Below are positions 16,701 to 26,673 of a stretch of DNA of 64,000 bases, in pieces. This stretch comes from Cyclobacterium roseum (lineage in GTDB: Bacteria > Bacteroidota > Bacteroidia > Cytophagales > Cyclobacteriaceae). The stretch lies in the NCBI RefSeq assembly GCF_010119225.1, contig NZ_WNKF01000001.1, forward strand, positions 620,001-684,000. Reading direction: 5' to 3'. The notes under the pieces were generated by a model that was not told the origin of the DNA, did not search any database, and saw only the letters and a list, made by a program, of their open reading frames with translations. How positions within the stretch are numbered: position 1 is the stretch's first letter; every line of letters begins with the position of its first letter. The position numbers and the translations under genes are program-made.

Positions 16701-19700
16701 GCTTCAAATTCTCCATCACCCCTAAGGGGGACAATTGTTTGGCCTTCTTTTCCCCAGTCAATAACAAGATTTGCTTCTCCTTCGAAGGCATCTCCTTCGT
16801 AATCCAACAACATGGTAAATCGGTGACCAGGCTCCCAGAATTCGTATTCCGTAGCCTCTCCTTCCAACACCAGAAAATCTGCTGCATTTGGACCGGTGAG
16901 ACTGACAGACCTGATCCACAAGCCGGTGTTTCCGTTTTCAAGTGCTACCTCGATTTCTTTTGGCTGGCCCTTTTTAAATTGAACCAAATCGGGCACCACC
17001 AATTCGCTTTTGACCAGTTTATCACCTGCCGGTTGATCGAAACCAAAAACCTCCATATTCTTTTGATTTCCGCCACCTTTTGTAGGTGACCCCCCCAGCA
17101 CATATAATCCTTTTCCTGATACTATGCCCTGCGTACCGTGCCGGGCAAAATTAAGCGTACTTAACGTTTGCCAGGTTTGGCTGAGTGGATCGAACATTTC
17201 GGTGGTATTTAATGCAACAGAACTCGTATCCACTTCACCACCTGCAACGATCAATTTATCCAGGTAATTATTAACAATCGCTCCAGCTCTTGGAGTAGGT
17301 AGGTTTTGTCCCTCCGGAAGGGTACTCCAGGTTTGCGTATTAAAGTCGTATACATCCACTTCCGGTAATACCGGAGCAAAGGTTCCTTCGGCTCCACCGG
17401 ATTGTCTTCCGGATGCCAGGTATAATCGGCTTCCAATAACCGTCGCAAAAAAGTGATCGCGGGGTCTGGGAGCATCTTCTAAGACGGTCCACTCACCGGT
17501 TTTTGGATCAAAGGAGTCAAAATAAGGAACGTAACCACCGTCATGGCCATCTGTATTCCCCCCTATAATGTAAAACTTCCCTCTGTGTTCCACCACGCCG
17601 GCAGATCCTCGTCTTCTACCGTCCGGAATTTCCGCTCCCTGTATCCACTCCTCAACTACCGGATCAAACATCCAAATATGAGTGGCGGGTAATTCGTTAG
17701 GAAAGTTATTCGTTTGAAACGCTCCAATTACCCAGATGAGCCCTTCATAGGTAATTGCCTGGAAATGATTAAAGCTGTGCGGGTTGATATTGGGAAGGGA
17801 TCGCCACTCGTCCTTGGTATAATCGTATATATCGATGGTTTTCGCACTTTCTCTTCCCCCCAACAGGTAGAACTTATCTCCGGCCTGCACAAAGCTATTT
17901 TCATGTCTGCCGGTATACGAAGTATTTTCATTTTTTACATGCCATTCCTGGTCCACCAGGTCTGGACTGATAGTCCATGTGAAATTGAAGGATTCCGCAT
18001 CGGAGTGAATTTCGTCCTCGTCATCGATCGTAACGGTAACCCGGTAAGGGCTGTTTGCCAGCGCACCCTCTTCAATTTTTCCATAAATGGTGCCATTGGT
18101 AGGTTCCAGGTACACACCCGGGGGCAAGCCTTCTGCAGCGTAATTAAGGTTTCCGTTTCCACCAGAAGCTACCACAAACATGCTTCCATCCAACTCGTGA
18201 CCTGAGAAATTAATCAGATCCTCTAATGCCGTATATTCAATCGGAATTTGAATGGGCTTTCCTAAAATTTCAATACCGTTCACTAAAGGATTTTCCTTTT
18301 GCTTCAGGAAGGAAATGTTAAGCTCCCCATCGGTCACAGACACTTCATACTGTTTCATACCACCAATCAGATGACCGAATGCTTCTACAAGATCGAAAGA
18401 AGATGCTACCATTTCTCCCTCAATTTGAATATCAAAATATCTTTTTAATAGCGTTGAAGTGCCTTCAAAACCATTTCCCAAGTACAGATTAACCAGGTAA
18501 TCCCCATCTGGTAATGGAATGCTATATTCCATACTCGACTCTTGAGTATACCTCTCCCTATTAAAAAGCTGTTCGTATTGGGAGTCGGAAAGGTATTCAG
18601 GAATGGATTCATGCCTTTGTTCCGCACTAAAAAAATTCACAGCGTTTTTACCTCCGGAGACAGAGAAAAGATCCGTTTGTTCCGGGCCAGTGACACTATT
18701 GGCCAGCCAGTTAGGCGCGCCTTCTTCCCCATTAATCAGGCTACCTCCGGCATTGATACGTAACAATACCCCAAAATCCTGTTCGATGTTTACGGCAAAG
18801 GTTTGTTCCAAATAAAATCCCTTGGAATCAGTAGCCCTAATGGTGAGGTTAGCGGTCACTTCATCACTCGGTATCATTATACGAAGGAGGTTGTCTTCAA
18901 CCTGAGTACCGACCACTGGGTTGGTATTTCCGGAAACAGAATACGTTAGATTATTGACTCCCTCATTATCATCAAAATATTCGTCCAGATTGACCATTAC
19001 ATCCGGATCGCCTATCAGTCGATTCACATCCCGCAAGTTCCGGATGGTGTAGGGAATTTCACCACTGACTTTGAAATAATTCCATACGCCTATGAAGCTA
19101 TCCCCACTGTCATGAGATGATCCGTAAATACCGATTGCCAAAGGTTTAGACAAATTCTGTATGGCTTCTAAAACAGCTCCACTGGCATCCATGGTACCCA
19201 GGGAAATGGCAGGATCGTTGTTATAGGCATACCGCGGCACTACCGTTCCTTCCATTGGATTTACTACAAAAGACAATTCGATAAGGGTATTGGCATCGGC
19301 GCGCTGATCAACAGGAATTTCCATGAAGAGCGATTCGGATGACACTACATCGTTAAGCTCCTGAACAGCCCGAATTCCTTCCTTGGTAAAAACCAATTTA
19401 ATGAAATTACTTTGCGTACCATCTCCTATCTGAATACCTACCTCTCCATCTCCGGCATAGTCATACAGTTGTCCTGGAGAAGACAGGCCAATAAGACCTG
19501 AGGAAATGACATAGTTACCGGTTTCGGTTCCAACATTTACGCCCAGTTGAAACCCTTTTTCCTGATTATTAGCTGTTCCATTTGCTGTACCTCCGGTCAT
19601 GGAGACCTGGATGGCACCAGCGGTCCCGCCGTAAATATCGGGAGGACCAGGACTATCATTTCCTTTATCAAGCCATTCCAGCCAGTTTGGATTAGCATTT

Positions 19701-21814
19701 CCATTGTTCATCAATCCGGTCAACCCTAATCCCAGGAACCCAAACTCTTCCCCGGAAGCATCTGACTGGTTGGTAAACAACTGGTTCTCCAGAGGCAAAT
19801 CGGTAGGGTAGCCAATCTGAAAGGGGTCATTGGCATCCAAAATACCATCTCCATCATCGTCCAGGTCATTCAAGTTGGAAATGCCGTCTTTATCATAATC
19901 ATCCGGTGCCGAACCTCCGGAGCAATAATCGGTTCCATTGTCCAACTCATCTTGATTCGTATAGCCGTCGTGATCATAGTCTGCATTGGGATCAAAAGCG
20001 GGATCATCCACTGCAATACAGAAAACATCATCGGCCGGGGTAAGCACCATTATTCTATTATCAAAGGTCGCCACCCAAATGGTTCCTGGAAAAATCTCCT
20101 CATCTCCGTTGGTAGCAAGACCAAGGGCATTTCCACCATTTAGATTCCATTTGCTGTATTCAGCATCCTTCAATGATCCATCTTCATTTAAATGAATTAA
20201 GTGGAGAGTACCCCCATTTTTCCCTACTACCAGGGATCCTTTTAGAGCGCCGTCAAAATTTGTACCCTTGTACTCGACAATGCCGTTGGAATTGTTAGGA
20301 AAAACGGTGACGATGGAGGGTTGCGGGCCATTGGAGTTGGCCAGGGTAGGTGCTATAAAATCTGCTTCGGCCGGATTGGCAAGGCTTTGGGGCACCGGAG
20401 GCCAGTTAGCAGGTAGGCTATTCGCCGCGTACTCATCAAATCCAGTTTGACCCGGAGCTACAGGTTCCAGAATCTGAGTTCTGAATTTATCTGTGGGAGT
20501 AAATGCGGGGGTGATATTACTGTAATCATTGTTATCACCGATGAGCTTTGTGTATAATCCAGCACCACCCGGCTCGAAGGGGAATGGTGCTCCCTGTTGG
20601 TAGGGCTGCCCTGGATTCGCTCTTATGGGCGTGGGATGTCCTCCATAAAAAGTGCCCGGTGTGTAGGCATCCAAATCTGTGGTGATCAACAGTAAATGAT
20701 CCTGATTGTCTACAAACTCTCCATCAGCAGATGGGTTCAAGGGACTTGCTCCAGGTTCTCCGGGATCGTAATCGTTAGACACCAGCGAGGCATTTCCTTC
20801 GTTGATGGGTAACCCGCCCCAGTTAATATTGGCACCGTTATCCGTCACAAATAGTTTCCGGTCCTCTGTCACTACTAGATCATAGGAATTTCGAAATCCT
20901 GGTGAATAAATCTGCACCGGCCCGTCTAATGAAACCATTCCCATATTCAACCCATCATTTCCACCGAAAGGGTCATTGACATCAATCCCATCATAACCAG
21001 GATCATTCGGATTGTATATCCCATTTACGTTTTCCCGGCTCGGATCATCCAATGTAGGGATATCGTATTTATAGGCACGGCCGGAATGCGTATCCGTTTG
21101 GGTAGGTAGTGCTTCCAGGGCATCAAGGTCTATACTTAAAATCGCCGCCGAAAGCGCAAACTCACTGATATAGGTGAAATTCTTCGATGGAGCTCCCGCA
21201 TTGGTCAATCCTCCGCTTGCTACCAGTAAATACGGTTTGCCATTAATGGTAGTAAATTCCAGCCCGTTGGTAGAGTGATTTTCTTCCGACCGGGGTAAAC
21301 CACGAACTAAATCCGTTACCTCCCAGACTTCACCGGTCCAGCTCAGACGGGTAATGACTCCCGAGTTTGTGTCCAGCATTTTATCTCCACTGGGACCTCC
21401 CCATTTAGGATCACTGGAACTCACATAGATAATGGGATTTTGGGCTGTGCCAACGACTGTTAAGCCCGTAATTTGACGGTTCCCCCGATTGTCGTAAGCC
21501 AGTAGCCCATTGTCATCGTAATTTGGAATGTCTTTTACTTCCAATAAAATTTCTTCTCCCACCACCTGGTATTCATTGGGGCCTTCTTTTTCAATGGTGT
21601 AAATTTTAATTTCCCCTTTCAACTGAGCCACGTAAAGCCTTTCATCGGGCCCGAATTGTAGGGAAGTGCCTAGATCAATGTTTTGAAAACCATTAAAATT
21701 CAGAGAAGTCTGATTGAAACTAGCATTTTGAGAATAAACATTATTCTGAGGGGAAATGCTAATAAAAGCTATGAATAGAAAAAATAAAATAGGGTTTTTT
21801 TTCGCTGTTTCCAT
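13712..21814 (-). CDS. Giant secreted modular protein: sugar-dehydrogenase-like propeller, Kelch, PKD and malectin repeats, type IX sorting tail
   Basis: About 2700 residues from the ATG at 21814, chosen because a signal peptide (hydrophobic run ending VYSQ) follows at once; the frame is open to an ATG at 21898. Approximate order: 35-590 PQQ-dependent sugar dehydrogenase-like beta-propeller; 600-660 thrombospondin type 3/EF-like calcium repeats (DYDKDGISNLNDLDDDGDG); 675-910 LamG-like; 920-1010 cadherin-like; 1010-1190 malectin-like; 1190-1280 putative-Ig; 1295-1580 Kelch propeller; 1600-1700 ASH-like; then malectin (1705-1860) followed by three PKD-malectin pairs to ~2590 (each PKD has WDFGDG). 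The end (YPNPASSEAF..., GVYLIRL) is a type A C-terminal domain that directs outer-membrane export by the type IX system and cell-surface attachment. Likely binds and perhaps oxidises polysaccharide. It stands alone between the repeat region and a divergent exporter gene. Confidence 0.88.
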   Translation of the reverse strand: METAKKNPILFFLFIAFISISPQNNVYSQNASFNQTSLNFNGFQNIDLGTSLQFGPDERLYVAQLKGEIKIYTIEKEGPNEYQVVGEEILLEVKDIPNYDDNGLLAYDNRGNRQITGLTVVGTAQNPIIYVSSSDPKWGGPSGDKMLDTNSGVITRLSWTGEVWEVTDLVRGLPRSEENHSTNGLEFTTINGKPYLLVASGGLTNAGAPSKNFTYISEFALSAAILSIDLDALEALPTQTDTHSGRAYKYDIPTLDDPSRENVNGIYNPNDPGYDGIDVNDPFGGNDGLNMGMVSLDGPVQIYSPGFRNSYDLVVTEDRKLFVTDNGANINWGGLPINEGNASLVSNDYDPGEPGASPLNPSADGEFVDNQDHLLLITTDLDAYTPGTFYGGHPTPIRANPGQPYQQGAPFPFEPGGAGLYTKLIGDNNDYSNITPAFTPTDKFRTQILEPVAPGQTGFDEYAANSLPANWPPVPQSLANPAEADFIAPTLANSNGPQPSIVTVFPNNSNGIVEYKGTNFDGALKGSLVVGKNGGTLHLIHLNEDGSLKDAEYSKWNLNGGNALGLATNGDEEIFPGTIWVATFDNRIMVLTPADDVFCIAVDDPAFDPNADYDHDGYTNQDELDNGTDYCSGGSAPDDYDKDGISNLNDLDDDGDGILDANDPFQIGYPTDLPLENQLFTNQSDASGEEFGFLGLGLTGLMNNGNANPNWLEWLDKGNDSPGPPDIYGGTAGAIQVSMTGGTANGTANNQEKGFQLGVNVGTETGNYVISSGLIGLSSPGQLYDYAGDGEVGIQIGDGTQSNFIKLVFTKEGIRAVQELNDVVSSESLFMEIPVDQRADANTLIELSFVVNPMEGTVVPRYAYNNDPAISLGTMDASGAVLEAIQNLSKPLAIGIYGSSHDSGDSFIGVWNYFKVSGEIPYTIRNLRDVNRLIGDPDVMVNLDEYFDDNEGVNNLTYSVSGNTNPVVGTQVEDNLLRIMIPSDEVTANLTIRATDSKGFYLEQTFAVNIEQDFGVLLRINAGGSLINGEEGAPNWLANSVTGPEQTDLFSVSGGKNAVNFFSAEQRHESIPEYLSDSQYEQLFNRERYTQESSMEYSIPLPDGDYLVNLYLGNGFEGTSTLLKRYFDIQIEGEMVASSFDLVEAFGHLIGGMKQYEVSVTDGELNISFLKQKENPLVNGIEILGKPIQIPIEYTALEDLINFSGHELDGSMFVVASGGNGNLNYAAEGLPPGVYLEPTNGTIYGKIEEGALANSPYRVTVTIDDEDEIHSDAESFNFTWTISPDLVDQEWHVKNENTSYTGRHENSFVQAGDKFYLLGGRESAKTIDIYDYTKDEWRSLPNINPHSFNHFQAITYEGLIWVIGAFQTNNFPNELPATHIWMFDPVVEEWIQGAEIPDGRRRGSAGVVEHRGKFYIIGGNTDGHDGGYVPYFDSFDPKTGEWTVLEDAPRPRDHFFATVIGSRLYLASGRQSGGAEGTFAPVLPEVDVYDFNTQTWSTLPEGQNLPTPRAGAIVNNYLDKLIVAGGEVDTSSVALNTTEMFDPLSQTWQTLSTLNFARHGTQGIVSGKGLYVLGGSPTKGGGNQKNMEVFGFDQPAGDKLVKSELVVPDLVQFKKGQPKEIEVALENGNTGLWIRSVSLTGPNAADFLVLEGEATEYEFWEPGHRFTMLLDYEGDAFEGEANLVIDWGKEGQTIVPLRGDGEFEAVSLFYNAGTGDDVQFGGNTYVGDSNLSDIHNGGSVYNNVNLTTEPLYQTERFSTHLNYRVPVPNGIYTVTTHHSETWFGKPGGGTAAAGKRVYDIALEGTVVKDKLDLFLESDNEPIALVFENIEVNDGFLDLDLVAFSNNASISGFSIVNQGELGTVPLASISASGFSGSAPLQVNFSNEISKPSDFTFFWDFGDGNFSAEQNPTHVFETPGEYQVSLTVYNDSGDQASDQTTISVLGANAFSMHVNGGTNNATNYDGNEFLGESNAEISFSTSSTYSNNAAGNPTLFLTERFGTDFEYSIPVANGVYTVKTYHNELWYGKNGPASSAGKRVYDILLEGELVRDNFDLFVENGNQPVTLTHENVTVTDGVMNIRLVASTNNATISGFSLIAEEEGTVPVAILDASKETGTAPLTVAFTGSNSTGLEPLQYAWDFGDGQVSNDADPVYTYNNTGTYTAKLTVTDNEGKQDVSEVTIQVNQAQTQPAFSLKVNAGSDNTVNYLEKDFVGESTSGVTYSSSSTYSNSSAGSPTLFLTERFGQNFSYSIPVENGLYTVKTYHNELWYGKKGPAATAGQRVYSILLEGETVKSNLDLFVEYNNQPTELTFETIEVRDGVLNIGLVAQSNNATISGFSIESITEGSLPPQAAIQASAMEGVAPLEVSFNGSGSSGEGSLVYSWDFGDGASSQEANPVHEYTVAGTYQAQLTVTDENGNSNSDQVTIDVWEVAPSWSLSLNAGTITSINYENREYIGDQNYPEYYSSNNTFKNVSATHIELFQTERFSQNLSYDIPVENGTYRVRTYHNELWYGLAGPEAGPGKRVFDILIEGQMVKDDFDIFVESNNMPTELVFENIEVSDGVLNLNFTASKNNANISGIVIERVDAKEPIQGSSSRLIVHTDSDKEMESYYPESSSLPTVKLYPNPASSEAFVSMEGGIPLDWIGIYTLSGQQVMLLNVRDTNQPEYALPVGRLEQGVYLIRLISRGGETVQVRLIVNR

Positions 21815-22019
21815 GATGAACGGAAGATTAAATTGATAAACTGTTTTATTATAAATTTTAAAAGTATTATGCTGTTTCGACTTCACAATATTAAACATTT
21901 AATCCAATAATGTCAATGTTAAAAAACGTTTTATTTTATTTCAAATACATTTTTATTGTTTTGATAGTTCAGTTATTTTTTTATCAACCCCAATAAGCCG
22001 GTAAATTTATTTAATTGCC

Positions 22020-22027
22020 TATTTTTG
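22020..22027 (+). promoter_or_regulatory. Possible -7 promoter element of the Bcr/CflA gene
   Basis: TATTTTTG fits TAnnTTTG. It lies only 9 bp before the ATG at 22037, so the mRNA would be nearly leaderless. No clear -33 TTG is seen at the right distance. Confidence 0.3.
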
Positions 22028-22036
22028 TGATTTCCA

Positions 22037-23269
22037 ATGAAACAACAAAAAAATTATTTTATTTTAGTTTTGGTATTGGGCGCTTTGAGTACCATTAGCC
22101 CTTTTTCGGTAGATATGTACCTGCCTGCGTTTCCTGCCATAGCCAAAAACCTCCATACCAGTATTTCCAATGTACAGCTTTCCCTGACCAGTTATTTAAT
22201 TGGTATTGCCATTGGACAACTATTTTACGGCCCCTTGCTGGACAAATTTGGCAGAAAAAAGCCCTTGTATGCCGGTCTGTGGATTTATGTGATTGCTTCG
22301 GTTGGTTGTGCCCTCACCACTTCAGTCAATTCGCTGATTGCGATGAGGTTTGTTCAGGCCATCGGTGGCTGTGTGGGCATGGTGGCCGCCCAGGCACTGG
22401 TTCGAGATCTATTTCCAGTAAATAAGATCGCACAGGCACTCGCCATGCTTACCCTGGTGATCGCCGTATCACCCATGATTGCTCCTACTCTGGGAGGATA
22501 TTTGACCGCCCATTTCCACTGGCACTGGATGTTCATTCTGCTGGCTGCCATTTGCATGGGGATAATTCTGGCCTGCAAATGGCAATTGCCGGACGGGGCT
22601 GAGCCAGACCCAGCGCTTTCGTTAAGACCAAAAAGTGTGTTAAGAAAGTACCTGGAAGTGTTACGAAACAAACAATTTTTGACCTATATCCTGGTGGGAG
22701 GAATCGCAGGGGCGGCTCCCTTTGCTTACATTGCGGGATCATCGGATGTTTTTATCAACATTTATGGATTGACAGCTACCCAATACGGATGGCTTTTTGC
22801 CTTTTTGTCGGTAGCCATGATCGGAGCCACCCAGCTAAATCACGTGTTGTTAAATCACTTTAGTAACCGAACGATCGTGATTACCGCCCTGAGTTACCAA
22901 TTAATTGTTGGCTTGGTCATCATCACCGGAGTGGGTACCGATGTCTTTAACGTCTGGATGTTGATAGGAATGATGTTTATTTTTCTCACGGGCCATGGGT
23001 TGAGTGTACCAAATGCGGCTGCTATTTCGCTGGCACCCTTTGAAAAGAACGCCGGAAGCGCCTCTGCCATGATGGGCTTTATGCGAATGGCGTTTGGGGG
23101 GATAATAACCGGTCTGGTAAGCATTTTTCACAACGGAACAGCCATGCCCATGATACTGCTTATGGCAGGATGTATCCTGTTGGCAGGACTGGTTTTGATC
23201 CACTACTACCATACCACCGGGGAGTTATATGCGCTTGGAAAAAAGAATTCGGCCCTTTCTCCCAGGTGA
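22037..23269 (+). CDS. Bcr/CflA-family multidrug efflux MFS transporter
   Basis: A 410-residue major facilitator with about 12 hydrophobic helices. Signatures of the drug:H+ antiporter Bcr/CflA subfamily are SPFSVDMYLPAFPAIAKNL after helix 1, the loop 2-3 motif GPLLDKFGRKKPLYAGL, RFVQAIGGCVGMVAAQALVRDLF in helix 4 and SPMIAPTLGGYL (motif C-like) in helix 5. It exports small toxic compounds from cytoplasm to periplasm by proton antiport; specificity cannot be told. It is divergent from the giant secreted-protein gene and 72 bp upstream of the ABC-F gene on the same strand, possibly a shared antibiotic-tolerance neighbourhood. Confidence 0.92.
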   Translation: MKQQKNYFILVLVLGALSTISPFSVDMYLPAFPAIAKNLHTSISNVQLSLTSYLIGIAIGQLFYGPLLDKFGRKKPLYAGLWIYVIASVGCALTTSVNSLIAMRFVQAIGGCVGMVAAQALVRDLFPVNKIAQALAMLTLVIAVSPMIAPTLGGYLTAHFHWHWMFILLAAICMGIILACKWQLPDGAEPDPALSLRPKSVLRKYLEVLRNKQFLTYILVGGIAGAAPFAYIAGSSDVFINIYGLTATQYGWLFAFLSVAMIGATQLNHVLLNHFSNRTIVITALSYQLIVGLVIITGVGTDVFNVWMLIGMMFIFLTGHGLSVPNAAAISLAPFEKNAGSASAMMGFMRMAFGGIITGLVSIFHNGTAMPMILLMAGCILLAGLVLIHYYHTTGELYALGKKNSALSPR

Positions 23270-23301
23270 GCAGGAAAATAGGTGATGCTCAATTATTTTT
23301 C

Positions 23302-23309
23302 TAACTTTG
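23302..23309 (+). promoter_or_regulatory. Possible -7 promoter element of the ABC-F gene
   Basis: TAACTTTG matches TAnnTTTG in the 72-bp gap before the ABC-F start at 23342. No clear -33 partner was found, so confidence is low. Confidence 0.35.
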
Positions 23310-23320
23310 CGCTTTGTTAA

Positions 23321-24955
<1,635 letters not shown>

Positions 24956-24972
24956 ATTTTAATAGACAAAAG

Positions 24973-25449
24973 TTGCTGGCCACTGCAATCGTTTGTTACC
25001 TACTGGGAACCATGGCACTCGGTGCCTGGTCTTCCCGTAGGGTCAAAACCTCTGGTGACTTCATGCTGGCAGGCAGGCAGCTTCCCCTATTTTTAAGTGC
25101 CTCCGCCCTATTTGCTACCTGGTTTGGGTCCGAAACCATTTTCGGTGCCTCTTCCGAATACCTTAAACATGGCTTGCTTGGGGTCATGGAAGACCCTTTT
25201 GGAGGTGCCTTATGCCTGATGTTGCTTTTGGTATCCTTGTTGGTCCCGTTAACTGCCGGCCTATACTGGAATAACGCCTCTCCTGCAGGTGCCAAAGGAT
25301 CTATTTTCGGTGGAATGCTTGCCTATCTGTTGTTTTATTTTGAATTTGTTGCGATGCCTTTTCCGCACCATTTGGCGGCATTGGTAGTCAGTGTGGCTGC
25401 CATGATCGGCGGTTCGCTCTTATTTCCCAGACCTAAACGTAATGACTAA
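24973..25449 (+). pseudogene. Sodium:solute symporter remnant with internal deletion
   Basis: An open frame of 158 residues starting at TTG (24973), with no in-frame ATG upstream. The first ~80 residues match the start of SSS-family transporters: helix 1 YLLGTMALGAWSSRRVKTSGDF, then LAGRQLPLFLSASALFATWFG and the GLLGVMEDPFGGALCLML end of helix 2-3. The text then jumps straight to the family's C-terminal part, LVPLTAGLYWNNASPAGAKGSIFGG, normally ~300 residues later, and ends in a hydrophobic helix. The join at about residue 85 keeps the frame. SSS proteins are usually 450-500 residues with 11-13 helices, so the core sodium and substrate sites are gone. The stop overlaps the start of the next gene by 8 bp, which may keep the frame translated for coupling. 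A functional mini-protein is possible but less likely. Confidence 0.75.
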
Positions 25450-26623
25450 CTACCCTGAAATTGTCCTTAAAAAAGCGAAAGAAATTTCCCTGAAACGAAA
25501 GCATCACTGGGTTTTTTCCGGCGCCATTCAGCAAAAACCCAAGGACCTCCAGGACGGGGAATTGGTGAAAGTCCTGGATTCCAAAAAACAGGTGCTGGGA
25601 CTTGGTTTTTATTCACCAGGGTCCATTATGGTGCGAATGATTACTTTTAGTGATCGGGAAATAACGGAGGCATTTTGGCTGGAAAAACTTTCCGCCGCCT
25701 ACCAGTTAAGAAAAAAACTATTTTCCGGCCAAAGAGAAAGAACCAACGCCTATCGAATGGTTCATGGAGAAGGAGACATGCTACCTGGCCTGATTATCGA
25801 CTATTACGACGGAGTTTTGGTAATTCAAGCCCATCACCTGGGAATTGTCAAAGAATTGCCCTCGATTTCGAATGCGCTCCAACAACTCCTTGGCAAGGAT
25901 CTCAAAGGCATCTATAACAAAAGTGCCTCCGCCCTTCATGGAAAAACCAATGAGGCCGACGGCTGGATTTTTGGGGAAAATACAACCGTTCGAATAAAAG
26001 AGAATGCCTTCCACTTTGAAATCAATTTGGAAAAGGGGCAGAAAACAGGTTTCTTTCTTGACCAACGGGAAAACAGGTCCCTTCTTCAACGTTATTGCCA
26101 GGGCAAAGAAGTGCTCAATACCTTTTGTTATTCCGGTGGATTTTCGGTGTACGCGCTTGCTGCCGGTGCTAACCGGGTTACATCAGTAGATATTTCGTCG
26201 GATGCCATTGCGCTTTGTCAAAAAAACCTGGAATTAAACCACTTTGACTTCAGTTTAAATCCCTGCCTTACGGCTGATGTCCTGAAGTTTTTGCAGAACA
26301 TGGATGACACTTACGAGGTGATCATTCTCGACCCGCCAGCTTTTGCGAAAAATATTCGCTCGCGTCACAATGCCGTCCAGGCGTATAAACGATTAAATGC
26401 CCTGGCACTGAAGAAAATAAAACCCGGGGGTATCCTGTTTACCTTTTCTTGTTCGCAGGTCATTGACCGGGAACTCTTTAACCATACGGTAACGGCTGCC
26501 GCCCTGGAAACAGGCCGAAAGACCCAGGTATTGCATCAGGTATCGCAAGGACCTGACCATCCGGTGAACGTATTTCATCAGGAGACATCCTATCTGAAAG
26601 GACTGGTAATGTATGTCACTTAA
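25442..26623 (+). CDS. Class I SAM-dependent rRNA methyltransferase (RlmI/RlmL-like)
   Basis: A 393-residue protein with an N-terminal PUA-like RNA-binding domain (residues ~1-80, with HHWVFSGAIQ and GLGFYSPGSIMVRM). A Rossmann methyltransferase domain starts near 210 (GFFLDQRENRSLL, VLNTFCYSGGFSVYALAAGA as SAM motif I) and carries the catalytic motif ILDPPAFAKN and the C-terminal FSCSQVID. This is the 23S rRNA 5-methylcytosine methyltransferase RlmI architecture (COG1092). Start at the ATG overlapping the end of the symporter remnant by 8 bp. Cytoplasmic; acts in ribosome biogenesis. Followed by a hairpin terminator. Confidence 0.92.
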   Translation: MTNYPEIVLKKAKEISLKRKHHWVFSGAIQQKPKDLQDGELVKVLDSKKQVLGLGFYSPGSIMVRMITFSDREITEAFWLEKLSAAYQLRKKLFSGQRERTNAYRMVHGEGDMLPGLIIDYYDGVLVIQAHHLGIVKELPSISNALQQLLGKDLKGIYNKSASALHGKTNEADGWIFGENTTVRIKENAFHFEINLEKGQKTGFFLDQRENRSLLQRYCQGKEVLNTFCYSGGFSVYALAAGANRVTSVDISSDAIALCQKNLELNHFDFSLNPCLTADVLKFLQNMDDTYEVIILDPPAFAKNIRSRHNAVQAYKRLNALALKKIKPGGILFTFSCSQVIDRELFNHTVTAAALETGRKTQVLHQVSQGPDHPVNVFHQETSYLKGLVMYVT

Positions 26624-26624
26624 A

Positions 26625-26664
26625 AAAATGAAGTGGCAGGAATACCAAGATTCCTGCCACTTTT
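26625..26664. terminator. Bidirectional hairpin terminator between convergent genes
   Basis: AAGTGGCAGGAA (26631-26642), loop of eight bases and TTCCTGCCACTT (26651-26662), a perfect 12-bp stem. An A-run precedes it and a short T-run follows. It lies between the methyltransferase stop (26623) and the oppositely oriented oxidoreductase stop (26674). Confidence 0.85.
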
Positions 26665-26673
26665 AGAAAACTA

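Noticed and set aside
21815-21898. Longer start of the giant protein
   Set aside because: Would put 28 extra residues with an untypical basic/polar sequence before the signal peptide. The start at 21814 gives a normal leader.
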